A DNA stretch of 44,231 nt from Allosalinactinospora lopnorensis (GCF_000981225.1 NZ_LAJC01000050.1:1-44231); one strand, 5' to 3'. Counted from the stretch's first letter, positions 1-9,011 are shown. The notes: generated by a model from the letters alone, not told the origin. Numbers and translations are program-made.

Positions 1-122
1 CGCCCGAAAACCGGTCCCGGCACCGGCACGAACGGTCATCCGGGTGTTCGATACTGGAATGAAGCGGTCCGCCGCGGAACGCCCCTGCCAACAGACCACG
101 AACCACCCGGGAGGTGCGCCTC
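1..122. other. left edge, no gene assigned
   Basis: No convincing coding sequence is seen before thiI. Minus-strand reading frames here continue antisense to thiI and show no recognisable protein. A purine-rich ribosome-binding site (GGGAGG at 109-114) sits at the right end and belongs to thiI. Confidence 0.4.
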
Positions 123-1409
123 ATGTCCGCGTCGCTTGACTCCGCGGCCGCCGCAGCGCGAGAGGAGAGCGCAGACGTGAGACCGTCCGGTTCCGAGCTG
201 GGCGAGCTCTGCGTGCTGATGAAGCTCGGCGAGATCGTCCTCAAGGGCAGCAATCGCAAGCTCTTCGAACGCCGGCTGCACAACAACATCCGGGCGGCCG
301 CGCGCGCTCTCCCCGACATCAGGCTCTCCCAGCGCGGGGCGGGCGTCATCATCCTCCGGATGCCCGGCGGCTCCGACCTGCAGGTCGCCGAACTCGGCGA
401 GCGCATGAGCAACGTCATGGGGATCGTCTGGGTGCACCTGGTCCGCCGGGTGGCCAAGGATGTCGAAAGCGTGACCGACATCGCGGTGCGCTCCACGGCC
501 GAGCGCACCGGCAGCTTCGCGGTCCGCGCCCGCCGCCGCGACAAGCGCTTCCCGATGACCTCCTCCGAGCTGGCCGGCTATGTGGGTGCCAGGATCAAGG
601 AGGCGCACGGGCTGCCGGTCGACCTCAAGCACCCGGAGAACACCGTCTTCATCGAGGTCGACAAAGACGAGGTGTTCGTCTTCACCGACGGCATCCCCGG
701 CCAGGGAGGCCTTCCGATCGGGATGAGCGGGCGCGGCCTGGTGCTGATGTCGGGAGGCATCGACTCGCCGGTGGCGGCGCACCGGATGATGCGCCGCGGC
801 CTCAAGGTCGACTTCCTGCACTTCTCCGGTATGCCGTTCACCGGGCCGGAGTCCATCTACAAGGCGTACAGCCTGGTGCGCCAGCTCGACCGCTTCCAGG
901 TGGGCTCGCGGCTGTTCGTCGTCCCGTTCGGCAAGGCCCAGCAGCAGCTGAAGAGCTCCGGGATGGAGCGGCTGCAGATCATCGCGCAGCGCCGGCTGAT
1001 GCTCAAGACGGCCGAGGCGATGGCCGACAACCTCGGTGCCGCGGCCCTCGTCACCGGCGACGCGCTCGGTCAGGTCTCCAGTCAGACCCTGACCAACATC
1101 ACGGCCTTGGACGACTCAGTCGACCTGCCGATCCTCCGCCCGCTGATCGGCATGGACAAGGCAGAGATCATGGACCAGGCGCGCAGGATCGGCACACTGG
1201 CCATCTCCGAACTCCCGGACGAGGACTGCTGCACGCTGCTCACCCCGCGCCAGGTGGAGACCGCGGCCAAGATCGGGGATCTGCGCCAGATCGAGAAGCG
1301 GCTGGACGCCGAGGAGCTCGCCGAGTACCTCGCCACGACGGCGCAGATGCACCGGCCCAGCTTCCTCGGCGCCGCTGAGCCGGCGCTGGAGACCGCCGCC
1401 CGCCGCTGA
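123..1409 (+). CDS. thiI: tRNA 4-thiouridine synthase ThiI
   Basis: ThiI adenylates U8 of tRNA and transfers sulfur to make 4-thiouridine; in some bacteria it also feeds thiazole synthesis. The protein starts with a ferredoxin-like/THUMP region (conserved MKLGEIVLKGSNRKLF) and then has a PP-loop ATP-pyrophosphatase signature, SGGIDSP, about residues 208-214. A CC pair follows in DEDCCTLLTP. There is no clear C-terminal rhodanese domain, so sulfur delivery must differ from the E. coli enzyme. I prefer the ATG at 123 because GGGAGG lies 8 bases upstream. An in-frame GTG at 114 lies too close to this site, and a GTG at 177 also has a purine-rich site. The gene converges on aroF across a strong hairpin. 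The family assignment is secure; the start is less so. Confidence 0.93.
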   Translation: MSASLDSAAAAAREESADVRPSGSELGELCVLMKLGEIVLKGSNRKLFERRLHNNIRAAARALPDIRLSQRGAGVIILRMPGGSDLQVAELGERMSNVMGIVWVHLVRRVAKDVESVTDIAVRSTAERTGSFAVRARRRDKRFPMTSSELAGYVGARIKEAHGLPVDLKHPENTVFIEVDKDEVFVFTDGIPGQGGLPIGMSGRGLVLMSGGIDSPVAAHRMMRRGLKVDFLHFSGMPFTGPESIYKAYSLVRQLDRFQVGSRLFVVPFGKAQQQLKSSGMERLQIIAQRRLMLKTAEAMADNLGAAALVTGDALGQVSSQTLTNITALDDSVDLPILRPLIGMDKAEIMDQARRIGTLAISELPDEDCCTLLTPRQVETAAKIGDLRQIEKRLDAEELAEYLATTAQMHRPSFLGAAEPALETAARR

Positions 1410-1433
1410 CCGAGGCGGCGGTCAGCGGCGGGC
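1398..1433. terminator. bidirectional hairpin between thiI and aroF
   Basis: A perfect 14-bp GC stem (1398-1411 with 1420-1433) and an 8-nt loop overlap the thiI stop codon, just downstream of the aroF stop on the other strand. It has no T-tract, which is common in actinomycetes. It probably ends transcription from both sides. Confidence 0.6.
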
Positions 1434-1454
1434 AGGGGCGGGGCAGGGGCGGTC

Positions 1455-2501
<1,047 letters not shown>

Positions 2502-2580
2502 GTGCGTTCGTTCCTTCGAGGGTCGGGATTGTTCCTGCTGTTTCTTCGGGCCGAGCGGCTGGTGTGCCCGGACAAACGAA

Positions 2581-2613
2581 AAGAGCCCCGGGCCGTTGCG
2601 GCCCGGGGCTCTT
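2581..2613 (-). terminator. attenuator terminator in the aroF leader
   Basis: A perfect 15-bp stem (2599-2613 with 2581-2595) closes a 3-nt loop. On the minus strand it runs straight into a T-rich tract (TTTTCGTTTG), the form of an intrinsic terminator. It lies between the leader-peptide stop (2628) and the aroF start (2501), so it would stop transcription before aroF. The 5' arm contains GGGCCG (2599-2604), which is complementary to CGGCCC in peptide codons 12-13 (2664-2669). That offers a competing antiterminator pairing. Confidence 0.8.
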
Positions 2614-2627
2614 CGAAGTCGTCCGTG

Positions 2628-2702
2628 TCAGCGCAACGCTGTTACGGCGACCGTCCTACCCAAGGGCCGGTAGCCATAAAAGCGCCAAAAGTTCCGCTGC
2701 AT
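2628..2702 (-). CDS. aromatic-rich leader peptide of aroF
   Basis: This 24-codon gene encodes MQRNFWRFYGYRPLGR followed by TVAVTALR. Codons 5-11 hold Phe, Trp, Phe, Tyr and Tyr, that is all three end products of the pathway begun by aroF. It lies 14 nt upstream of a terminator hairpin and about 125 nt upstream of aroF, on the same strand. No ribosome-binding site precedes the ATG, but TATAGT ends exactly 7 nt before it, so the transcript could be leaderless and start at the ATG. Codons 10-16 can also fold locally (CTACC with GGTAG). The arrangement matches ribosome-mediated attenuation of amino-acid genes. Function is inferred; the sequence evidence is direct. Confidence 0.8.
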   Translation of the reverse strand: MQRNFWRFYGYRPLGRTVAVTALR

Positions 2703-2709
2703 GGCAGCG

Positions 2710-2715
2710 ACTATA
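2710..2715 (-). promoter_or_regulatory. candidate -10 element of the aroF transcript
   Basis: TATAGT on the minus strand (5 of 6 matches to TATAAT) ends 7 nt before the leader-peptide ATG. This places the transcription start at the A of that ATG. No good -35 element is visible at the expected distance. Confidence 0.5.
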
Positions 2716-2795
2716 GCGCATCGGAGAGGGACGGGGCACGGGACGGGGCCGCCGCGCCCCTCCCGGGTACCTGACAGTATGAACACGAGGGGTTC

Positions 2796-3413
2796 ATGCA
2801 AGGAGACGGATTGTCGGAGCATCGACTGCCACCGGGGCAGTACGTACCGCGTGACCGGTCGGCCGTGCACTACGGTCCGGTGCCGCGTTTCCGCCCGGAA
2901 CGATGGGACCTGCGCGTTTACGGGGCCACGGAATCGCTGGGTGAGTACCGGTGGTCGTGGCCGGAGTTCGACGGGCTGCCGCGCGTCGACACCATCTCGG
3001 ACTTCCACTGCGTGACCAGGTTCACGATTCCCGCCATCCACTGGGCCGGCGTCCACGCCTCCCATCTGGTGGAGCTCGCGCCACCCTGTCCCGAGGCGAC
3101 ACACGTGATGGTGTGGGCCGAGTACGGCTACAGCGCCAACCTCCGCATGGACGACTTCCTTTCCGCGGACGTGGTGTTGGCGACGCACCGCGAGGGCGGG
3201 CGGCTCAGCGCCGAGCACGGCCACCCCCTGCGCCTGGTGGTGCCGCACCGGTACGGGTGGAAGAGCGTGAAATGGGTGCGCGCCATCGAGTACCTCACCG
3301 CCGACCGGCGCGGCTTCTGGGAGGAACGGGGTTATCACAACATCGCGGACCCCTGGGCCGAGCAGCGCTACTCTTACCAGGAGGAACCCGGCCAGGGGCC
3401 ACCGTTGTACTGA
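2796..3413 (+). CDS. sulfite-oxidase-like molybdopterin-binding domain protein
   Basis: A protein of about 200 aa made of a single oxidoreductase molybdopterin-binding fold (sulfite oxidase/YedY type). The cofactor cysteine is likely in SDFHCVTRFT. The later stretch LRLVVPHRYGWKSVKWV resembles the conserved dehydrogenase loop of this family. I see no haem domain, no dimerisation domain and no clear twin-arginine or Sec signal, so it looks cytoplasmic and minimal. Two starts compete: ATG 2796, and TTG 2811, which has AAGGAG 5 nt upstream. The gene is divergent from the aroF leader and stands alone. The substrate is unknown. Confidence 0.8.
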   Translation: MQGDGLSEHRLPPGQYVPRDRSAVHYGPVPRFRPERWDLRVYGATESLGEYRWSWPEFDGLPRVDTISDFHCVTRFTIPAIHWAGVHASHLVELAPPCPEATHVMVWAEYGYSANLRMDDFLSADVVLATHREGGRLSAEHGHPLRLVVPHRYGWKSVKWVRAIEYLTADRRGFWEERGYHNIADPWAEQRYSYQEEPGQGPPLY

Positions 3414-3501
3414 CCGGGGCGTTCCGGCGGGACCCGGTCCGCGGTGCGGTGGTCCGGGGCCGGCGGCCGGGGCCCATCGCGGCGGAGCGGTTCCCGGAGC
3501 G

Positions 3502-4338
3502 CTAGACGACCGCGCCGTTGTCCGGGCCGTTGTCACCGGGCGGGCGGTGGTCGCTCATCCGGACCACCAGAACCACGAAGCCGGCGATGAAGGCAGCCAC
3601 CGCGCAGAACGCGAGCCACCCGGGGAGCCGCGCGCCGATCAGCATCGAACCGAGCAGCAGTACCGGGCCGCCGAACAGGCCGCCCCAGGACAACCGGCTG
3701 ACCAGGTCGCCCCGCGGCAGGGGCGGTGGCGGCGGCGGAACGTAGTGGTCCTCGTGGTCGGAGCCGCCGGCACCATCGGGTTGGGAAGGCCGAAGCACGA
3801 GCGAATCGGAGTCCTCGTCGCGGAGGTCCTCCCCTCCGGAGTCCCGGGCCTCCTCCCCTGCCTGGTCCTCGCGTTCCCGCTGCTCCCGGGCGCTGAGATT
3901 CTCCGCGTCCGGCCAGGACATCTCGGCCGGGGTGTTCCCGTCCTCATAGAACCGCGCCACGAGATCGGCCCAGACGTCGTCGGCCTTGGAGCCGTGCGCG
4001 GACATGCTCTCCATAGGGCCGGTGTCGGACAGCGGCGCGTGTTCCGAGGTCTCGTACCCGCCGCCGTCGATCGCCCGCTCGCTGAGTTCGGGCAGCTCCG
4101 CTCGGAGGATCCCCTCGGCGGCCGCGCGCTCGGTGGCGTCGACGTAGAGGCGGTCGGTGGGCGGTTCGTCCAGCACGGAGGCGGCCGGCTCCAGGACGTC
4201 CTCCTCCAGGGGGACCGCATACGCGGCGATACCCGAGCGGCGCAGCGCGTCGAGCATGCGGTCGGCGTGGGGGGCCGCAAGCATTATGAGCGGGACATAG
4301 GCGTCCGCGAGCAGGCCGTTGCCACGGCGTTGCGTCAT
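3502..4338 (-). CDS. two-TM membrane protein with soluble N-terminal domain
   Basis: This 278-aa protein has three parts. Residues 12-85 look like a small alpha/beta domain (LIMLAAPHADRMLDALRRSG, then LYVDATERAAAEGIL), which recalls the DUF2007 'putative signal transducing protein' pattern. Residues about 90-205 are acidic, low-complexity linker with a proline run. The C-terminal 65 residues carry two transmembrane segments (about 218-240 and 243-263). Its ATG overlaps the stop of the upstream esterase gene by 4 nt (ATGA), so the two are translationally coupled. No enzymatic motif is visible. A role in sensing or in membrane placement of the partner is only a guess. Confidence 0.72.
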   Translation of the reverse strand: MTQRRGNGLLADAYVPLIMLAAPHADRMLDALRRSGIAAYAVPLEEDVLEPAASVLDEPPTDRLYVDATERAAAEGILRAELPELSERAIDGGGYETSEHAPLSDTGPMESMSAHGSKADDVWADLVARFYEDGNTPAEMSWPDAENLSAREQREREDQAGEEARDSGGEDLRDEDSDSLVLRPSQPDGAGGSDHEDHYVPPPPPPLPRGDLVSRLSWGGLFGGPVLLLGSMLIGARLPGWLAFCAVAAFIAGFVVLVVRMSDHRPPGDNGPDNGAVV

Positions 4339-5102
4339 CGGTTGGTTCCTTCCCCGCTCCTGCTGTGCTCGCGCACGAACGCGAGGCTCCCGTCGAAGAT
4401 CGTGCCGGCGTCGTGGTCCAGGGTGGCGACGTGGTAGCTGTTGTCCAGCAAGTTGACGGTCAGCGTGGTGTTCACCGCCCTACTGCTGAGCATACGCAGG
4501 CTTCTCGGGCCTATCACGTGGTCTTCGTTGCTCCGGTACGCCAGGATCGGAACGGTGATCTTCGGCAGGTCCCGCCGGGTGGCGTGCCACAGTCTTCGGA
4601 GTGTCGCGGCGGCGACCATGGGGACCCGGTCGTAACCGACCTCGTGGACATCCGGCTTCTTGATGTCGTCGGAGAGGCCCTTGGTCGAAGGGAGGATCCA
4701 CCTCAGCAACGGCGCGAACAGCAGCAGCCGGTCCTCCATCACAAGGGCGGGGTTGACCAGCACCACACCGGCGACCTTGTCGGGGTGCACCTCGGCCAGG
4801 CGCAGCGCCAGGCAACCGCCCATCGACATCCCCATGACGAAGACCTCGTCGCAGCTCTGGTGCAGTCTCAGCAGGGCCGATTCGACCTCGGCGAACCACT
4901 GGTCGCTGGTCGTCGTGTTCATCTCCTGCCACGTGGTGCCATGTCCGGGCAGCCGGGGAAGCTCTACCGTCAGTCCGGCGTCGGCAAGGTGCTCGGCCCA
5001 CGGACGCAGCGACTGCGGGGAGCCGGTGAACCCGTGGCACAGCAGCACACCGATGCCGTTGCCTCGCTGGCTGAAGGGCTCGGCCCCCGGCAGTAGTGAC
5101 AT
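4335..5102 (-). CDS. alpha/beta hydrolase, carboxylesterase/monoacylglycerol lipase type
   Basis: A 255-aa serine hydrolase close in plan to Geobacillus Est30. It has oxyanion motif HGFTGS (23-28), nucleophile elbow GMSMGG with Ser93, acid Asp194 in SNEDHVIGP, and His224 in DNSYHVATLDHD. The family cleaves short- to medium-chain carboxyl esters or monoacylglycerols in the cytoplasm. The start is ATG 5102, which follows GAGGAGA by a few bases. An upstream extension to 5285 is possible but contains no conserved sequence. It forms a coupled pair with the downstream membrane protein. plsC is divergent from it, so a lipid theme is plausible but unproven. Confidence 0.88.
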   Translation of the reverse strand: MSLLPGAEPFSQRGNGIGVLLCHGFTGSPQSLRPWAEHLADAGLTVELPRLPGHGTTWQEMNTTTSDQWFAEVESALLRLHQSCDEVFVMGMSMGGCLALRLAEVHPDKVAGVVLVNPALVMEDRLLLFAPLLRWILPSTKGLSDDIKKPDVHEVGYDRVPMVAAATLRRLWHATRRDLPKITVPILAYRSNEDHVIGPRSLRMLSSRAVNTTLTVNLLDNSYHVATLDHDAGTIFDGSLAFVREHSRSGEGTNR

Positions 5103-5382
5103 GTTCTCTCCTCGATCTCTCGGATGCGGCATCGGCTGTACGAAACTAACCTTGGTTCCCTGGCTCCGGAAAGTCCCGCGGGCACGGCGACAGAGCCTCG
5201 CGCACCGGGCCGGGGAACGCGGGTCCACAGAATGATTCTCTCCTACCATCGGGTAGCTCGAACCGGCATTGGTGGCCGGCCTCAACCGGTGCGAAGATTG
5301 ACAAACGGATGGTCGTGTGAGCGGGAAGGCGAACGTGGCGAAACAGGCCGAACGCTCCCCGCGCGAGCGGGGGTGATTCTCG

Positions 5383-6192
5383 GTGTTCTACTGGGTGGTC
5401 AAGGCGATCTTGGGGCCGATTCTCGCGGTGCTGTGGCAACCGCGCGCCTACGGGGTCGAGAACGTGCCCCGCACGGGGCCGGCGATCATGGTCAGTAACC
5501 ATCTGTCGTTCTCCGACCACTTCTTCGGCCCCCTCCCCCTTCCGCGGAAGATGATCTCCCTGGCCAAGTCCGACTACTTCACGGGGAGAGGAGTCAAGGG
5601 GCTGGTCAGCCGGCTGTTCTTCAGCGGGGTCGGGTCGGTGCCGATCGACCGTTCCGGCGGCAAAGCCAGCGAGGCCGCGTTGCGCACCGCGCTCAAGCTG
5701 CTGAAACAGGGACACCTGGTGTGCATCTACCCGGAGGGCACCCGTTCACCGGACGGAAGGCTGTACCGGGGCAAGACGGGGGTCGCCCGGATGGTCCTGG
5801 AGTCGCGGGCCCCGGTGGTCCCCATGGCGATGATCAACGGCGAAAAGATCATGCCGCCCGGGCGCACCCTCCCCAAGCTGGGCATTCGGCCCAAGGTCGT
5901 CTTCGGTAAGCCGCTGGACTTCTCCCGTTACTACGGGCTGGAGAAGGACCCCCGGATCCTTCGCGCCGTCACCGACGAGATCATGTACTCGCTGATGGAG
6001 CTCTCCGGCCAGGAGTACGTGGACCGCTACGCGCAGTCGGTCAAGGCCGAACTGGAGGCGACGGCCAAGGAGGAGAAGCGCGAGCAGCACGCGAGCGAGA
6101 AGGACCGGAAGCGGACCGAGCGGGCCAAGCGCAAAGCGGAGAAGCGGGCCGCGCGCGAGGAGCGCAAGGCCGAGCGGCGGGCCCGGAAGTAA
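5383..6192 (+). CDS. plsC: 1-acyl-sn-glycerol-3-phosphate acyltransferase
   Basis: PlsC-type acyltransferase that acylates lysophosphatidate in phospholipid synthesis. It shows the NHxxxxD motif (NHLSFSD, His40 and Asp45), the substrate motif YPEGTRSPDG near residue 116, and the PMAM/PPGRTLPK block. An N-terminal hydrophobic segment (residues 1-20) would anchor it at the membrane. The last 48 residues or so form a very basic and acidic, probably helical tail (KAEKRAAREERKAERRARK), longer than the core family needs. The start is GTG 5383, with a GGGGG stretch about 8 nt upstream. It converges on the endonuclease/exonuclease/phosphatase gene with only 13 nt between stops. Confidence 0.92.
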   Translation: MFYWVVKAILGPILAVLWQPRAYGVENVPRTGPAIMVSNHLSFSDHFFGPLPLPRKMISLAKSDYFTGRGVKGLVSRLFFSGVGSVPIDRSGGKASEAALRTALKLLKQGHLVCIYPEGTRSPDGRLYRGKTGVARMVLESRAPVVPMAMINGEKIMPPGRTLPKLGIRPKVVFGKPLDFSRYYGLEKDPRILRAVTDEIMYSLMELSGQEYVDRYAQSVKAELEATAKEEKREQHASEKDRKRTERAKRKAEKRAAREERKAERRARK

Positions 6193-6205
6193 GGCCCGGG
6201 AGGGT

Positions 6206-6900
6206 TCACAGCTCGATCTCGGCCAGAACGGGCCGGTGATCGGTGGAGTCCCTGACGTCCCCGGCCGCCAGGGACTCCACCGGCACCCCGGCGCTGAGCG
6301 CCTTCAGTCCGGGTGAGGTGAATATCGCATCGATCCGGCGGCGGGGGCGCCTGGCCGTGAAGGTCGGCGACTCCCCCAGCGGCCGCACGGCCGCGACGTC
6401 GTCCAGTTGCGCCGCCAGCAGCCGCCACGCCGCTTCTTCGGGTTCGCAGTTGATGTCTCCCGCCAGAACGGCCGGGGCCGCGTGGGCGTCCGCGGTCGCC
6501 GCGAGGTAGTCCAGGACCTCCCGGGCGTGCTCCAAACGGGGCTCCGCGGCGAGATCGAGGTGGGTGCAGGCGACCGTCAACGGCCGCCCGGCCAGTTCCA
6601 CGACCGCCGCCGAGACGGCACGGGTATGCAGCCCCGGATAGCGCCGCAGCACCCGGTGACCGGTGTGCCGGACACGGTTCCCGGGCCGCAGCAGGATCGC
6701 GAGCCCGCCCACGCGGCGGCTCGCCGCGATCTCCAGGCCGGTCGAGCGGGCCAGCGCGCGCCGCTTGGAGCGCCAGAACAGGAACCTGGGCGCCTCTTGG
6801 AGGCACACCACATCCGCCCGGCACGCGGTGATGACCCGTGCCACGGCGGCCCGGTCGTCACGCAGGAACGCACGTTGTAGCTGAGTACCCGAACGATCAC
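6206..6900 (-). CDS. endonuclease/exonuclease/phosphatase family protein, frame-broken
   Basis: An EEP-fold metal-dependent phosphohydrolase of about 231 aa, with motifs SYNVRS, VCLQEAP, CTHLDL, GDINCEP, RRIDAIF and STDHRPV in the usual order. The substrate could be nucleic acid, phospholipid or another phosphoester. GTG 6900 begins VIVRVLSYNVRS, but the frame breaks near 6865. Adding one C there (TTCCCTG for TTCCTG on the minus strand) restores VRSLRDDRAAVARV and joins the halves. TATAGC ends 7 nt before the GTG, suggesting a leaderless transcript. The uncorrected frame runs back into glk and wrongly suggests a fusion protein. Confidence 0.78.
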
Positions 6901-6950
6901 GACAGCGGCTATACCCCGTCCGCGGCTCCGGGCACCCGCCCGCACGCGCG

Positions 6951-7900
6951 CTATCGGAGGGAGAGGTCGGCCGCGCCCACGATGCCGGCCCCGGAACCGA
7001 GTTCGGCGATCCGGACGTCGGCCATGCGGCGCGTGACACGTCCGGTGACGTTCTCCCGGAAGGAGGCCCGCACCGACTCCAGCAGGAGGTCGCCGGCGTC
7101 GGAGACACCGCCCCCGATGACGAAGCACTCCGGATCGAGGATCGCCGCGAGGTCGGCCAGGCCGAGGCCCACCCACGTGCCGACGGCCCGGAAGCACTCC
7201 AGGGCGCCCTCGTCCCCTTCGCGGGCCGCCTGGGTGATCTCCCTGCCTGGATGGCCGTGACATCGTTATCGGCCAGCTTGAGCAGGCGCTCGCCGCGCAC
7301 GGGGTTGGTCATCGCGAGATCCTGGGCTTCGGCCACCAGCGCGCGGCCACTGGCGTACTGCTCCCAGCAGCCGCGGTTGCCGCAGCCGCAGCGGCGGCCG
7401 TTGGGCACGACGCGGTAGTGGCCGACCTCGGCCGCGACACCGTAGTGGCCGCGGTACACCTCGCCGTTCAGGACGAGCCCTCCGCCGACACCGGTTCCCA
7501 GGGTGACGCAGATGACGTGGTCGCTCCCGCGGCCGGCACCGAAACGGGCCTCGGCCCAGGCTGCCGCGTTGGCATCGTTCTCGATGGTGACCGGGAGGTC
7601 CAGCCGCTGCTGGATGCGCTCCTTCAGCGGTTCGTCGCGCAGTCCGAGGTTGGGGGCGACCACGACGGTTGCGCGGTCCGCATCGACGAAACCGGCGGTG
7701 CCCACACCAAGGGCCACGATCTCGTCGCCCGGACGGTCCCAGCCGAGCTCGTCCACCGCACGGACGACGGTGTCGGCAAGGGCCACCGGATCGCCGTTGG
7801 GGGTGGGGTGGGCGACTCTCCGCAGGAGCTGACCTCCGGGGTCGACGATCCCGGCGGCGGTCTTGGTGCCTCCGATATCTACGCCGATGGTCAACCGCAT
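6951..7900 (-). CDS. glk: ROK-family glucokinase, frame-broken
   Basis: Glucokinase phosphorylates glucose with ATP; in Streptomyces the orthologous GlkA also takes part in carbon catabolite repression. N-terminal phosphate motif VDIGGTKTAAGIVD, catalytic Asp in ENDANAAAWAE, ROK glycine motif GTGVGGGLVLNGE and zinc motif CGCGNRGCWEQYASG are intact. The frame breaks near 7246. One extra G on the minus strand (CAGGGC for CAGGC) restores IQGREITQAAREGDEGALEC and joins the C-terminal part, which contains GLGLADLAAILDPE and GGGVSDAGD. The corrected length is 316 aa, typical for the family. The gene is either mis-sequenced or freshly broken; I favour mis-sequencing. Confidence 0.85.
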
Positions 7901-8007
7901 GGGCGGCTCCTTCTTACCTCGCGTCCGCGCTCCGCGGAACGCCTACGGGGCGATCACGCGGGAATGAACCATTGGATTAAACCAGCGGAGCCGCCTCTAT
8001 GGGTGGG

Positions 8008-8421
8008 TTATTCGCCGCGAGAGATGGGCCGCGGCCCTCCGGTTGCGGGCCGGTCCCCGGACTCCTCTGCGTGCTGCGCCTCCTCGGCGCGGTGCTGCAA
8101 TGTTCGTTCGAGGACACCGAGACTCTCCCCCAGCGCACCGGCCAGGGTCGCGCCCGCCCGCCCGAGATGCCCGACGACCTGCGGACCCGCGGTGCGCACG
8201 ATACCCATGAGCTCTTCGAGCGGTGGCCGCTCGGGGCCCGACCGCTCCTGCTTGACGGCCTCAGCCCACACGTCGTCCTTGCTCGGGGGAGACGCGTTCG
8301 TGCCGGAGATCCCCCGCCGCACGCCCTCGACGATCAGCTTGCGCTGCACCGCGTCGACCAACCGCAGGGCGTCATCGATGATGTTCTGGGAACTCGCGGA
8401 GTCGCGATTCGGCTCTGCCAT
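8008..8421 (-). CDS. small helical actinobacterial protein (DUF5304-like)
   Basis: A 137-aa soluble protein with no signal peptide or membrane segment. It begins MAEPNRDSASSQNIIDDALR, has a helical first half with VDAVQRKLIVEGVRRGI, and a second helical region around LEELMGIVRTAGPQVVGHLG. The tail is polar and disordered. It resembles a family I recall next to glucokinase and acyl-CoA ligase in Streptomyces, but I am not certain of the DUF number. ATG 8421 follows AAGGGG by about 10 nt. Function unknown. Confidence 0.65.
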   Translation of the reverse strand: MAEPNRDSASSQNIIDDALRLVDAVQRKLIVEGVRRGISGTNASPPSKDDVWAEAVKQERSGPERPPLEELMGIVRTAGPQVVGHLGRAGATLAGALGESLGVLERTLQHRAEEAQHAEESGDRPATGGPRPISRGE

Positions 8422-8949
8422 GATCTGCTGCCCCTTGTTCCTCGGCTCTTCCGGCGCCCCTGTCCGGGTCCGTGTCCTTCTGCCCGTTACGTTAGCCGCC
8501 CGACCCGCTTCCTGGTCGCACTCTCCGGGGAAAACCGGGGAACCCCTACTCGTGCTCAACGGCGCGCGGCTCTGCCCACGATCCCGTACCTGCTCGGCTC
8601 CCCTCCCGCCCACGGGTGAGGGCGCTCTGGAGTTCCGCACTCCGTCGCCGACCGCGGAGAGGGCGGTTCCGGCGCCAAGGCACGCGCACCACCGTCCCGC
8701 CTCGCCCAGGGCGCCCGCGGCCGGCCGTGCTCGATGCCCACTGTGCTCACATGCGCTCCCACCACCGGTATTGTCGAGTACGCCATGCTTCGGCCCTGCT
8801 CTGGCGGGCATACTTCTGGTTACTCCGCGCGATAGCGGTGCCGAGCGCAGGTGGACCGGCGAGTCCAGAACATGTTGCCGCGCGGCGGACGGTCGCGGAG
8901 TCCGCGGGGTCTACCTCCATCAAGCTGGGATCACTATCGGATACCGAGC

Positions 8950-8963
8950 TAGAACTGGTTCTA
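8950..8963. promoter_or_regulatory. KstR-like palindromic operator upstream of fadD
   Basis: TAGAACTGGTTCTA is a perfect 14-bp inverted repeat. It fits TNNAACNNGTTNNA, the motif reported for the TetR-family lipid/sterol regulator KstR of mycobacteria. It lies 17 bp upstream of the putative fadD -35 element. A TetR-type regulator of fatty-acid or sterol use is the likely ligand-responsive factor; none is encoded in this window. Confidence 0.55.
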
Positions 8964-8980
8964 CCCGACGGTAGTAAAAC

Positions 8981-9011
8981 TTGTTACGGTCAGCACGTCC
9001 CCTCGTAGAAT
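8981..9011 (+). promoter_or_regulatory. putative fadD promoter
   Basis: TTGTTA (8981-8986) and TAGAAT (9006-9011) are separated by 19 bp. The -10 is a 5 of 6 match; the spacing is a little long. It would give a leader of about 15-20 nt containing the AGGAG site used by fadD. Confidence 0.5.

Noticed and set aside
6206-7900. One 564-aa protein joining glucokinase and an endonuclease/exonuclease/phosphatase domain
   Set aside because: The middle 110 residues are frame-shifted Arg/Ser/Pro filler, while the true glucokinase C-terminus and phosphatase N-terminus are found in another frame. Two single-base repairs give two normal genes.
8950-8963. LexA/SOS box at GAACTGGTTC
   Set aside because: Actinobacterial LexA sites have four bases between GAAC and GTTC; only two are present here.
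8616-9008. 130-codon plus-strand frame before fadD
   Set aside because: It is arginine-rich, covers the fadD promoter and operator, has no ribosome-binding site and matches no family.
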